Shown: positions 9,616 through 17,915 of the stretch, in pieces
How positions within the stretch are numbered: the first letter of the stretch is position 1
Layout: each line of letters starts with the position of its first letter
Origin: Faeciplasma gallinarum
Lineage (GTDB): Bacteria; Bacillota; Clostridia; Oscillospirales; Ruminococcaceae
Reading direction: 5' to 3'
Length of the DNA: 64,000 nt
NCBI GenBank assembly: GCA_018711085.1
Contig: DVIR01000011.1
Coordinates: 1-64,000 of the forward strand
Notes under the pieces: generated by a model
Seen by the model: the letters and a program-made list of their open reading frames with translations, nothing else
What the model was told of the DNA's origin: nothing
Database searches by the model: none
Program-made: the position numbers and the translations under genes

Positions 9616-10584
9616 ATGAGCAAAAAAGGCAACAAAAAAGAGCCTGCCAAGTTCAAGACGAGAATCGGCGGGCAGGCTTTAATAGAGGGAGTAATGATGA
9701 AAGGCTCGGACACCGAGGCGATGGCCGTAAGGCTCCCCGACGGCACGATAGACCTTGAGACGTGGTCGCTTCCCGCGGCAAAGTGGTATCAAAAGACGCC
9801 GTTCATACGCGGTCCGGTCAACTTTGTCACCACCCTTATAGACGGCTACAGGTGCATATCAAAATCCGCCGACAAGTCGATGCAGGGCGTCGAAGAGGAG
9901 GAGCCGTCAAAGTTTGAAAAATGGCTGACAGACAAGCTCGGCGACAAGCTCATGGCGGGACTTATGGTCGTGGCGGGAGTGCTCGGCGTCGCGCTGGCGC
10001 TTTTGCTGTTTGTATACCTGCCCGCGCTTGCGACAAGAGGGCTTGCAATACTCATCCCGGGGCTTGACGACATATACATTCTCAAAAACATAATAGAGGG
10101 CGCGCTTAAAATAGGCATATTTGTGTTCTACATCTGGCTGACAAGCCGCCTCAAGGACATACGCCGCACCTATGAGTACCACGGCGCAGAACACAAGACA
10201 ATCGCATGCTACGAGGCGGGAGACGAGCTGACAGTCGAAAATGTGAAAAAACACATACGCTTCCACCCCCGCTGCGGCACGTCCTTTATATTCCTCGTTT
10301 TGTTCATATCCATAATCGTAAACACGCTGTTCATGCTGCCGTGGGACGTGGTGTGGCTCAGGGCGCTGTTAAAGCTTTGCGTTTTGCCGATTGTAGTCTC
10401 GGTGGCGTATGAGGTCATAAGAATCAACGGCAGATACGACAACGTCGCCACAAGGATAATCTCCGCTCCCGGCCTTTGGATACAAAGACTCACCACCCGT
10501 GAACCGGACGACAGCCAAATAGAGGTTGCAATAGCTGCGTTCATGCCCTGCGTGCATGAGGACAAAGAAAAGGACAAATGGTAA
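9616..10584 (+). CDS. DUF1385 family membrane protein (YqhQ-like)
   Basis: A 322-residue protein of the conserved DUF1385 family, which lies next to prmC in many Firmicutes. The N-terminal GGQALIEGVMMKG signature, a pair of hydrophobic segments around residues 115-185, the conserved EYHGAEHKTIACYE motif (about 191-204) and the HPRCGTSFIF motif are all present. Biochemical function is not established. Its stop codon overlaps the prmC start (ATGGTAA), suggesting translational coupling. Ribosome site: AAAGGAGAG. Confidence 0.93.
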   Translation: MSKKGNKKEPAKFKTRIGGQALIEGVMMKGSDTEAMAVRLPDGTIDLETWSLPAAKWYQKTPFIRGPVNFVTTLIDGYRCISKSADKSMQGVEEEEPSKFEKWLTDKLGDKLMAGLMVVAGVLGVALALLLFVYLPALATRGLAILIPGLDDIYILKNIIEGALKIGIFVFYIWLTSRLKDIRRTYEYHGAEHKTIACYEAGDELTVENVKKHIRFHPRCGTSFIFLVLFISIIVNTLFMLPWDVVWLRALLKLCVLPIVVSVAYEVIRINGRYDNVATRIISAPGLWIQRLTTREPDDSQIEVAIAAFMPCVHEDKEKDKW

Positions 10585-11438
10585 AAGACGAGCTTTTGCG
10601 CGCCGAAAAAGTTCTTGCGGACGCCGGTGTTGAGGATGCAGACTTAGAGGCGAGAGTTTTGTTTGAATGCATATATTCAAGGAGCTTTCTTACCGACCTG
10701 CTGTGCTCAAGGCTCAACAGAGAAATGACGGAGGATGAGCGCTCAAAGCTTGAGTCTATGCTCGCCCGCCGCATTTCGGGAGAGCCTTTGCAGTACATTG
10801 CGGGAAAGTGGGAGTTTTACGGCGAAGAGTTTTACGTCGGCGAGGGGGTATTGATACCGAGGCAGGACACCGAAACGCTTGTGGACGAGGTGTTAAAGCT
10901 CGGCGGCGCCTTAAATGCCGAGACGGTTTTAGACCTTTGCAGCGGCACGGGATGCATACCGATTGTGCTGTCAAAAAAACTCCCGCAGGCGCATTTTTAC
11001 GCTGCGGAGCTTTCAAAGGATGCGTTTTACTGGCTTGAAAAAAACATAGCCGCACACCGCGCCGACGTGACGGCGCTTATGCTCGACGTGACGCAAAAGC
11101 AGTCCGCGGACGGCTTTGTAACAAGGTTCGGCAGGGCGGACATAATCACATGCAACCCGCCGTATCTTGACGAGCGCGACATGCGTGAGCTTCAAAAAGA
11201 GGTTCGCCGCGAGCCGGCGTTTGCCTTGTACGGCGGCAGTGACGGGCTTGAGTATTACAGGGCTGTGGCGGATGCGTGGAAGGATGCGCTTGCTGCGGGC
11301 GGAAAAATACTCTTTGAAACAGGCTGCTCGCAGGCGCAAAGCGTTATAGAAATACTTGAGGGCTGCGGCTATCGGGATGCATCCGTGACAAAGGACCTTG
11401 CGGGAAAAGACAGAGTGGTGTCGGCAAGTATCGGATGA
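10578..11438 (+). CDS. prmC: Peptide chain release factor glutamine N5-methyltransferase
   Basis: Methylates the glutamine of the GGQ motif in translation release factors. The 286-residue protein has the helical N-terminal substrate-binding domain, a SAM-binding segment VLDLCSGTGCIPIVLSK (about 116-132) and the diagnostic NPPY motif in ITCNPPYLDERD (about 194). The start ATG overlaps the stop codon of the DUF1385 gene by translational coupling. prfA is not adjacent on the downstream side. Confidence 0.94.
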   Translation: MVKDELLRAEKVLADAGVEDADLEARVLFECIYSRSFLTDLLCSRLNREMTEDERSKLESMLARRISGEPLQYIAGKWEFYGEEFYVGEGVLIPRQDTETLVDEVLKLGGALNAETVLDLCSGTGCIPIVLSKKLPQAHFYAAELSKDAFYWLEKNIAAHRADVTALMLDVTQKQSADGFVTRFGRADIITCNPPYLDERDMRELQKEVRREPAFALYGGSDGLEYYRAVADAWKDALAAGGKILFETGCSQAQSVIEILEGCGYRDASVTKDLAGKDRVVSASIG

Positions 11439-11478
11439 GGCAGTGAATAGCAGTACAATTTATCGGACATAAATAGCG

Positions 11479-11517
11479 ATTTGCGGGGTGTACAGCGCCG
11501 CAAATTTGTGTTATATT
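11479..11517 (+). promoter_or_regulatory. Inverted repeat overlapping a putative recA promoter
   Basis: ATTTGCGG (11479-11486) and CCGCAAAT (11498-11505) form an inverted repeat. It surrounds a weak -35 (TGTACA, 11489-11494) placed 17 bp from TATATT (11512-11517). It could be an operator or the terminator of prmC. The usual Gram-positive LexA box with GAAC and GTTC halves is not seen here. Confidence 0.45.
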
Positions 11518-11574
11518 ATAACATGAGAAACGGCTCAGGACCGTTAAAATCCATCAGCACAGGAGGCTGTCCAC

Positions 11575-12822
11575 ATGGCAATGAAGAAAACCGTTGAAAA
11601 GAAAAACGTCCCCGCTGCGACGCAGACAAAGGAAGAAAAGAAAAAGGCGCTTGAAACCGCCATTGCACAGATAGAAAAGGCTTACGGCGTCGGCGCGGTA
11701 ATGCGCTTGGGACAGAACACGACGATGAACGTAGAGTCCATTCCGACAGGCTCCATGACCCTTGACATGGCGCTCGGTATAGGCGGCGTGCCGAGGGGAA
11801 GAATAGTCGAAATATACGGCCCCGAAAGCTCGGGAAAGACCACCGTTGCGCTGCACATCGTGGCGGAGGCTCAAAAGCTGGGCGGAGAGGTTGCGTTTAT
11901 AGACGTTGAGCATGCGCTCGATCCGGTGTATGCGTCACAGCTCGGAGTAGACATAGACTCCATGCTCGTGTCTCAGCCCGATTCCGGAGAGCAGGCTCTT
12001 GAAATTGCGGAGGCGCTTGTTCGCTCCGGAGCTATCGACGTAATAGTTTTGGACTCGGTTGCAGCAATGGTCACAAAGGCGGAAATAGACGGCGAGATGG
12101 GCGACAACCACGTAGGACAGCTTGCGCGTCTTATGTCGCAGGCGATGAGAAAGCTCACCGGCGTAATATCCAAGTCAAACTGCGTGGCGATATTCATCAA
12201 CCAGGTCAGAGAAAAGATAGGCGTTGTGTACGGCAACCCCGAGACGACACCGGGAGGAAGGGCGCTCAAGTTCTATGCGTCGGTGAGAATTGAGGTTCGC
12301 CGCGGCGAAGCAATCAAAAACGGCGCGGAGGTCATGGGAAACCGCACAAGGTGCAAGGTGGTTAAAAACAAGGTTGCTCCGCCGTTTAAGGAAGCGGAGT
12401 TTGACATAATGTACGGCAAGGGCATATCACGCGTGGGCGAGATTGTGGACATCGCGACAGAGCTTGACATAATCCACAAGTCGGGCGCATGGTACAGCTA
12501 TGACGGAAACAAGATAGGTCAGGGCAGAGACAACACCAAGGACTTCCTGACAAACAACCCCGACGTCATGGCGGAAATCGAGGAAAAGATAAAAGAGCAA
12601 AAGCAAAACCTTGTCATGGCGTCAAAGCGCAGCAAAAAGGCGGCGGCGTTGTCTGAGGCTGCGGCGGCCGCCGTGTCGGCCATGGCGGGCGAGGACAATT
12701 CCGAGGACGATGCGTCCGACGCGCCTAAGGCCAAGGCGGAGCCTAAGAGAACGTCAAGCTCTTCAAGCGTTGTGATAGAGCCGGACGACGAGGACTTTGA
12801 CGAATTTACTCCCGCCGAGTAA
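11575..12822 (+). CDS. recA: Recombinase RecA
   Basis: ATP-dependent strand-exchange protein for homologous recombination and the SOS response. The Walker A motif GPESSGKTT is at about 82-90, with VIVLDSVAAM (Walker B), the GDNHVGQLARLMSQAMR loop region and the NQVREKIGVVYGNPETTPGG L2 region all intact. At 415 residues it is longer than the usual 340-360. The surplus is an Ala/Ser/Lys-rich acidic tail from about residue 345 that ends in DDEDFDEF. It lies immediately upstream of recX, its usual modulator. Confidence 0.97.
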   Translation: MAMKKTVEKKNVPAATQTKEEKKKALETAIAQIEKAYGVGAVMRLGQNTTMNVESIPTGSMTLDMALGIGGVPRGRIVEIYGPESSGKTTVALHIVAEAQKLGGEVAFIDVEHALDPVYASQLGVDIDSMLVSQPDSGEQALEIAEALVRSGAIDVIVLDSVAAMVTKAEIDGEMGDNHVGQLARLMSQAMRKLTGVISKSNCVAIFINQVREKIGVVYGNPETTPGGRALKFYASVRIEVRRGEAIKNGAEVMGNRTRCKVVKNKVAPPFKEAEFDIMYGKGISRVGEIVDIATELDIIHKSGAWYSYDGNKIGQGRDNTKDFLTNNPDVMAEIEEKIKEQKQNLVMASKRSKKAAALSEAAAAAVSAMAGEDNSEDDASDAPKAKAEPKRTSSSSSVVIEPDDEDFDEFTPAE

Positions 12823-12826
12823 AGCC

Positions 12827-13534
12827 ATGCAGGATGAAATCTTCAACCCCGACAGGCGCACGCTTGTCATTTCAAGCATGGAAGCCATGCCGCAGGGCAA
12901 GACGTCAAGGCAAACGGTGAAGATATGCTTTGAAGGGTACGAGCTGCCGCTGTACCTTAGTGCGGAGGTTGCCGCTAATTATCATCTTGGCAAAGGCATG
13001 AGCGTGCCGGCAGCGGCGGCGGACGAGATGATTTTTGAAAATGAAAAGTCAAAAGCCATGCAAAGGGCGCTGTACCTGCTTGACGGGCGCGACTACTCAT
13101 ACGTTGAGATGTACACAAAGCTGAGCGCAAGCTACGCCGACGAGATATGCGCGTTTGTCATGGACAAGCTCACATCGGGCGGGCAGATAAACGACTCAAG
13201 GTACGCGAGTGCGCTTGCCGAAAGCCTTTGCCTTAAAAAGGGGTACGGCGAGTACCGTGCAAGGCTTGAGCTTAAGCGTCGCGGGATACCCGACGAGGTG
13301 ATTGACGATACGCTTTCGGAGTACCGCGACAACACGTCGGAGCGTGCGGCGGCGGTGATAAGAAGAAAATACCGCTCCTGCCTCGGCGACGAAAAGGGCA
13401 TGAGGCGGCTCAAGGCTGCGCTTGCAAGGCTGGGGTACTCATACTCCGACATAAAAAATGCGATACGCGCCGTGCTCGACGAGATGCCGCAGGAGTTTTC
13501 CGATGCGGACGAGTACGACGATTATGAATATTAA
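12827..13534 (+). CDS. recX: Regulatory protein RecX
   Basis: A modulator that binds RecA filaments. The 235-residue protein carries the three-helix-bundle repeats of the family, for example KAMQRALYLLDGRDYSYVEM, INDSRYASALAESL and GIPDEVIDDTL. I chose the ATG at 12827, 4 bp after the recA stop. An in-frame ATG at 12797 inside recA would add ten residues. Adjacency to recA supports the call. Confidence 0.88.
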   Translation: MQDEIFNPDRRTLVISSMEAMPQGKTSRQTVKICFEGYELPLYLSAEVAANYHLGKGMSVPAAAADEMIFENEKSKAMQRALYLLDGRDYSYVEMYTKLSASYADEICAFVMDKLTSGGQINDSRYASALAESLCLKKGYGEYRARLELKRRGIPDEVIDDTLSEYRDNTSERAAAVIRRKYRSCLGDEKGMRRLKAALARLGYSYSDIKNAIRAVLDEMPQEFSDADEYDDYEY

Positions 13535-13555
13535 AAATACGAGGGAGGCTACAAA

Positions 13556-14911
13556 ATGCCGATAACAGTCGGAATGGTCAGCTTAGGATGTCCTAAGAAC
13601 GAGGTGGACGCCGAGCACATTCTTTACAACCTGCGCGAAGAGGGCTTCGCTATACGCACCGATGCGTCGCTTGCCGATGTGGCAATCGTAAACACCTGCG
13701 GTTTTATAGAAGCCGCAAAGCAGGAGGCTATAGAGACGATACTGGAGCTTGTTGAGCTGAAAAAAGAGGGCAGGATAAAAGCCGTCATAGTGACCGGATG
13801 CCTGGGCGAGCGGTATCGCGACGAGGTCATGAAGGAAATACCGGAGCTTGACGCGGTGGTGGGAATAGGCGCGAACGAAATGCTCGGCGAAATCATCAAA
13901 AAGGTTGTCGCGGGCGAAGGCCCTATAACCATGTACGGCGACAAGAGCGCACTTATAATAGACGGCAGAAGAATAGTCTCCACCCGAACCTATGCGTACA
14001 TAAAGATTGCGGAGGGCTGCTCAAACTGCTGTTCCTACTGTGCCATACCCATGATACGCGGCAAATACCGCTCGAGGACGATGGAAAGCATACTCGATGA
14101 GGCGAAATGGCTTGCAAAGGTAGGCTACCGCGAGATAGCATTGATAGCGCAGGACACCACCCGCTACGGCGAGGATTTGTACGGCAAGGGAATGCTGCCG
14201 GAGCTGCTGCATCAGATATGCCAAATAGACGGGCTGAAGTGGGTGAGATTTTTGTATGCCTACCCCGAGAGGATAACCGACGAGCTGATAGAAACAGTTG
14301 CGACGGAGCACAAGTGCTTAAAGTACTTCGACATACCCATCCAGCACATATGCGACGATATTTTAAAAAAGATGAACCGCAAGACTACCGGCTCAGACAT
14401 ACGCATGCTGCTTGACAAAATCCGCACGAGAATGCCTAACGTCTTTTTGAGGACGTCGCTTATCGCGGGATTCCCCGGAGAGACCGAGGAGCAGTTTGAA
14501 GAGCTTTGCGAGTTTGTGAAGGAAGCTAAGTTTGACAGGCTCGGATGCTTTGCGTATTCTCAGGAGGAGGGCACGCCGGCGGCGTCTATGCCCGACCAGA
14601 TAGATGAAGAGGAAAAGCAGCGACGCGCCGACATAATCATGCAGGAGCAGATGCTTGTAAACGACGAGCTTGTAAAGTACTACCTGGGCAGATCAATGGA
14701 GATTGTCGTAGAGGGATACGACAGGTACTCCGAGATGTGGTACGGAAGATGCGCCGCTCAGGCCCCCGAAATAGACGGAAAAGTGTTCTTCACTTCACCC
14801 AGACGCACGCCGTCGGTCGGAGAATACGTGGCGATAAAGGCGGAGGACTACATCGATTACGACTTAATAGGCATGTCACTGGGGAGGATGAGCGATGAAC
14901 CTACCCAATAA
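13556..14911 (+). CDS. rimO: Ribosomal protein S12 methylthiotransferase
   Basis: Radical-SAM enzyme that adds a methylthio group to Asp of ribosomal protein S12. The 451 residues show the N-terminal UPF0004 domain (VSLGCPKNEVDAE, VNTCGFI) binding one iron-sulfur cluster, the radical-SAM Cx3Cx2C motif in EGCSNCCSYCAIP (about 155-167), and a C-terminal TRAM domain after about residue 375. The ribosome site is GAGGGAGG. Its end overlaps the start of pgsA by 17 bp, so the two are probably translated from one mRNA. Confidence 0.95.
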   Translation: MPITVGMVSLGCPKNEVDAEHILYNLREEGFAIRTDASLADVAIVNTCGFIEAAKQEAIETILELVELKKEGRIKAVIVTGCLGERYRDEVMKEIPELDAVVGIGANEMLGEIIKKVVAGEGPITMYGDKSALIIDGRRIVSTRTYAYIKIAEGCSNCCSYCAIPMIRGKYRSRTMESILDEAKWLAKVGYREIALIAQDTTRYGEDLYGKGMLPELLHQICQIDGLKWVRFLYAYPERITDELIETVATEHKCLKYFDIPIQHICDDILKKMNRKTTGSDIRMLLDKIRTRMPNVFLRTSLIAGFPGETEEQFEELCEFVKEAKFDRLGCFAYSQEEGTPAASMPDQIDEEEKQRRADIIMQEQMLVNDELVKYYLGRSMEIVVEGYDRYSEMWYGRCAAQAPEIDGKVFFTSPRRTPSVGEYVAIKAEDYIDYDLIGMSLGRMSDEPTQ

Positions 14912-15464
14912 GCTCACCCTTTTGAGGGTGTTCATGATACCGCTGTTTTTGGTCTTTGCGCTTTGGGAGTTCACAAGCTTTAACCTTTTGATATCGCTTG
15001 TGATATTTGCCGCGGCGTCGATAACAGACATGCTCGACGGAAAAATAGCGAGAAAATACGGGCTTATAACGGCTTTCGGAAAGTTTTTGGACCCGCTTGC
15101 GGACAAGGCGCTGGTCATGGCTGCGCTTTTGGTCTTTGTGGAAAAAGGCTGGGTCAGCTCCGTGCCGGTGATAATAATACTGTTTAGAGAGTTCATGGTC
15201 TCTGCGCTGAGGCTGGTTGTCAAGTCGGACGACGGCACAGTCGTCGCCGCAGGATGGTTCGGCAAGCTTAAAACCGCATTTACAATGGTCGCGGTTGTGG
15301 CCGTGCTGTTCCTTCACGGTATTATGGCTGTCGGAGTCGGCATGCCTGAAACCGCCGTGCACGTGATTGACGCTGTGCTCGTGTGGATTGCGGCAGTGCT
15401 CACCGCAGGCTCCGGCATACAGTACCTTTGGAGCTACCGCCATGCAATAGACCCGAACAAGTGA
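14895..15464 (+). CDS. pgsA: CDP-diacylglycerol--glycerol-3-phosphate 3-phosphatidyltransferase
   Basis: Membrane enzyme of phosphatidylglycerol synthesis. It is 189 residues with about four membrane helices. The CDP-alcohol phosphatidyltransferase signature is complete: DMLDGKIARKYG followed by GKFLDPLADKAL (about residues 45-75), which holds the spaced aspartates that bind metal. It overlaps rimO, the common rimO-pgsA arrangement in Firmicutes, and is followed by a terminator shared with the convergent spoVT gene. Confidence 0.94.
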   Translation: MNLPNKLTLLRVFMIPLFLVFALWEFTSFNLLISLVIFAAASITDMLDGKIARKYGLITAFGKFLDPLADKALVMAALLVFVEKGWVSSVPVIIILFREFMVSALRLVVKSDDGTVVAAGWFGKLKTAFTMVAVVAVLFLHGIMAVGVGMPETAVHVIDAVLVWIAAVLTAGSGIQYLWSYRHAIDPNK

Positions 15465-15490
15465 GCGCAGGTATAATACACGTATACATA

Positions 15491-15535
15491 AAAAGATATC
15501 CCCGCCGGAGCGCCAGGCTCTGACGGGGATTTTTA
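15491..15535. terminator. Bidirectional terminator between pgsA and spoVT
   Basis: ATCCCCG at 15498-15504 pairs with CGGGGAT at 15524-15530, extended by inner GAGC/GCTC. It is flanked by AAAAA and TTTTT. Confidence 0.85.
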
Positions 15536-15551
15536 TGCTGCTTTGAATAAG

Positions 15552-16112
15552 CTACTCTTCAAGCTGCTTTGCCAAAAACATTGCGGCAGTCTGCGCAAGT
15601 GTCAGCATCAGCCCCGAGTTTGAGGACTGGGTTTTTTGCACGTCCGCATCGGGGACAAGTATGCACACGGCTCCGGCGATGTCGCCCGCTGCTATTATCG
15701 GTGCGATTGCTGTGGCGGGGCGCTGCACGCCTTCTACGGGAGATATGGGTTTGCTGTCGCCGCTGCTGTCACACACCCAGCTCCTTCTCGCCTGAATCAG
15801 CTCTTCAAGCGCCTGCGACAGCCTGCGCTCGATATATTCCTTCTTCTGCACGCCCGACACCGCCACTACATGGTCTCTGTCGAACACTATGACGGGCGAG
15901 CCGCTCAGCTTGTGGATGACGTCTGCCGCGTTGGATGCGGTTTCGGACATTTCGTTTATCGGCGAGTACTTTTTAAATATTACCTCGCCTTCGCTGTTTG
16001 TATATATTTCAAGCGGGTCGCCTTCCCTTATGCGCATGGTTCTGCGTATTTCCTTCGGGATGACTACCCTGCCCAAGTCGTCTATTCTTCGGACAATTCC
16101 TGTTGCCTTCAT
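15552..16112 (-). CDS. spoVT: SpoVT-type AbrB transcriptional regulator
   Basis: The 186-residue regulator has an N-terminal AbrB swapped-hairpin DNA-binding domain (MKATGIVRRIDDLGRVVIPK, residues 1-20, continuing to about 50) and a C-terminal GAF-like domain. SpoVT modulates forespore gene expression under sigma G in spore formers, and the length matches B. subtilis SpoVT (178 residues). The paralogues AbrB and Abh are much shorter, which favours SpoVT. The ribosome site is GAAAGGAATG on the minus strand. Confidence 0.88.
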   Translation of the reverse strand: MKATGIVRRIDDLGRVVIPKEIRRTMRIREGDPLEIYTNSEGEVIFKKYSPINEMSETASNAADVIHKLSGSPVIVFDRDHVVAVSGVQKKEYIERRLSQALEELIQARRSWVCDSSGDSKPISPVEGVQRPATAIAPIIAAGDIAGAVCILVPDADVQKTQSSNSGLMLTLAQTAAMFLAKQLEE

Positions 16113-16279
16113 GTTTATTCATTCCTTTCGCAAGATTTTGTATTCTGTCGATTTTTAAGTCTCTGAACACTGCTATTATTTGCCGAACAAATAAAATTAT
16201 ACGGCAGCACGGGACGCAAAAAAAGCGCCCGAATTTTGCGAGTTTTGTTCGAGCGCTTAAATATCATTTTTAACTGCTG

Positions 16280-17500
16280 TCAGTTGCCGCTTAGCTTCTT
16301 CTTTTCCTCTTCCAAAAGCTTCATCAGCTCGTCCATGCGTGAGCTTACCGAGCCGGAACCAAGCAAATCTCCCGAGCTTGCGGCGCTGCTTGAAGTGCCG
16401 GCGCTGTCATCATGTGCCGGCTGCGGCTCTTCACGGTGAGTTTGCTCATACACCTTCTCGAAAGCTGCGGCGTTGGGCGTGACGGCGGGCGCGGCTTCAT
16501 GATCGGCTTCGCTGTGCTGATACGCATCCTCCGGAATGGTGTGGTCCGCTTTTCTTATAGGCGGCATGCTGTCCGTTTGCGAGCTTGTAAATGCGGGTGC
16601 AGGCTTGGGTTTAGGCTGTGCGGCTGCTTCCCTCTCGGCACGGAGCGACCCGGAGGATATGTTTACGCTGCCGTTTCCGAATCCGAACGGGTTCTTTTCT
16701 CCGTCGGCATGCTTTGCGGCGGGCTTTTCCTTGTTGCCGCTCTTAAACCTCAGCGGCTCAGACCCGGACATCGCCGGCTCAGACCCGGGCACAGCCGGCT
16801 CAGACCCGGACGCAGCCGGCTCATGCTCTGCATAAGCCTTTTTGGTCTTTTTCGAGCTGCTTTCCTCACCGGCATAATCGTCTTTTAAGAAGTCGGGTAT
16901 CTCGTAATCAAGCTCCGACGAATCCGCCTGCGCGGCTGCTGCCTTTTTGCCCTTTTTAAGGGACAGTATCAGCATCACGACTTCATATATCACCAGTGCG
17001 GCGCAGGGAACTATAACTATTATGAGCATTCCCGCTTTTGACGCGACAAACCTTATCAGCGCGCCCAAAAATACATCATACGAAACCGCTCTGCCTATTA
17101 TGTCAGACGCCTCTACAGCCCAGACTTCGTCCTCAGGCGTGTTGTCATACTTTACGATGTATCGGGACTCGACGGTTCCGTCCGGCAAGGTTACCTCCTG
17201 AGAGCCGACATATCCCACGACGGCAAGCCTGCCGTCTATGCTGCAAAGGATTACGTTGCCCGGCGCTTCGGGCATTACGCCCTCGTCCACAAACACGGCA
17301 GCGCCCTGCTCTATTCTCGGCTCCATGCCGTCTCCGTTCATTATATAAATCCTGTGCCCGAATATTGACGGAGCGGTGTTCGCGTCCTTAAATATTCCGT
17401 ACAGAACGAATGTGCAAACTATCAGCAGCGCAAGGACAAATACGCAAACAATGCCTATTATCTGCCCCACGCTGCGTTTTTTCGCGCTTTCCTGAAACAT
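16280..17500 (-). CDS. Signal peptidase I-like (S26) membrane protein, catalytic residues missing
   Basis: The 406-residue protein has a membrane helix at about 13-36, an S26/SipW-like domain (about 45-150) and a second helix (about 156-180). A long, charged, low-complexity cytoplasmic tail follows. The box that normally reads SGSMEP is GDGMEP (residues 56-61), so the nucleophilic serine is Gly58. The histidine region of SipW-type enzymes reads VVGYV (94-98), so the general base is also absent. RYIVKYDNTPEDE and DIIGRAVSYDVFLGALI still align with the family. Probably a pseudo-peptidase. ATG 17500 follows GGGAGGAAAGAG; an upstream in-frame ATG is less well spaced. The tail contains 21-bp tandem repeats. 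Confidence 0.75.
   Translation of the reverse strand: MFQESAKKRSVGQIIGIVCVFVLALLIVCTFVLYGIFKDANTAPSIFGHRIYIMNGDGMEPRIEQGAAVFVDEGVMPEAPGNVILCSIDGRLAVVGYVGSQEVTLPDGTVESRYIVKYDNTPEDEVWAVEASDIIGRAVSYDVFLGALIRFVASKAGMLIIVIVPCAALVIYEVVMLILSLKKGKKAAAAQADSSELDYEIPDFLKDDYAGEESSSKKTKKAYAEHEPAASGSEPAVPGSEPAMSGSEPLRFKSGNKEKPAAKHADGEKNPFGFGNGSVNISSGSLRAEREAAAQPKPKPAPAFTSSQTDSMPPIRKADHTIPEDAYQHSEADHEAAPAVTPNAAAFEKVYEQTHREEPQPAHDDSAGTSSSAASSGDLLGSGSVSSRMDELMKLLEEEKKKLSGN
16754..16823. repeat. 21-bp tandem repeat, 3.3 copies, in the tail of the S26-like gene
   Basis: Units start at 16754, 16775 and 16796, each beginning CGGCTCAGACCCGG and differing at a few third positions, with a partial fourth copy at 16817. 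On the coding strand they encode successive seven-residue units of the SGSEPA type. Confidence 0.9.
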
Positions 17501-17655
17501 GTCTCTTTCCTCCCGCCGCATTAGTGGTTTTCAGACTAATTATGATAAGTATATCACATTTTTTTGTCGATATCAATAGAACCTATCGAGGTTTTGCGGG
17601 AAAAATTTGCGCATATCAATCGAAACATTTTTGCGGCATTTTTATCGCTTGTTTA

Positions 17656-17684
17656 TTGACAAAGGCGCGTTTGTTGTATATAAT
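17656..17684 (+). promoter_or_regulatory. Consensus promoter of tRNA-Thr
   Basis: TTGACA at 17656-17661 and TATAAT at 17679-17684, spacing 17 bp, end 10 bp before the mature tRNA. This is a perfect consensus, as expected for a stable RNA gene. Confidence 0.9.
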
Positions 17685-17694
17685 AGCATTTGTC

Positions 17695-17770
17695 GCTGGA
17701 ATAGCTCAGTTGGTAGAGCAGCGCATTCGTAATGCGCAGGTCGCGTGTTCAAGTCACGTTTCCAGCTCCA
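17695..17770 (+). tRNA. tRNA-Thr (anticodon CGT)
   Basis: A 76-nt cloverleaf with acceptor arms GCTGGAA/TTCCAGC, D-loop AGCTCAGTTGGTAGAGC, anticodon stem GCGCA/TGCGC around loop TTCGTAA, and T-loop GTTCAAGTC. CCA is encoded. A single-gene transcription unit. Confidence 0.95.
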
Positions 17771-17812
17771 TAGCTGTTGTGAGCCGAGTGTTTTGTTGTC
17801 GCACTGCGGCTC

Positions 17813-17848
17813 AAAGGGTGCGTATGTCGGCGCACCCTTTTCTTTTTT
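17813..17848 (+). terminator. Terminator downstream of tRNA-Thr
   Basis: AAAGGGTGCG (17813-17822) pairs with CGCACCCTTT (17831-17840), followed by TCTTTTTT. Confidence 0.85.
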
Positions 17849-17867
17849 AATAAGTGCGTCGGTGCAC

Positions 17868-17906
17868 GAAAAATCCCGCCCTCATCGCCCGAGGACGGGA
17901 TTTTAC
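17868..17906 (-). terminator. Terminator of the YwaF-like gene
   Basis: AAATCCCGCCCTC (17871-17883) pairs with GAGGACGGGATTT (17891-17903). On the minus strand the hairpin runs into a T-stretch. Confidence 0.8.
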
Positions 17907-17915
17907 TTTTCACGA

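Noticed and set aside
11479..11517. Classic LexA box upstream of recA
   Set aside because: No GAAC-N4-GTTC core was found; only a different inverted repeat is present.
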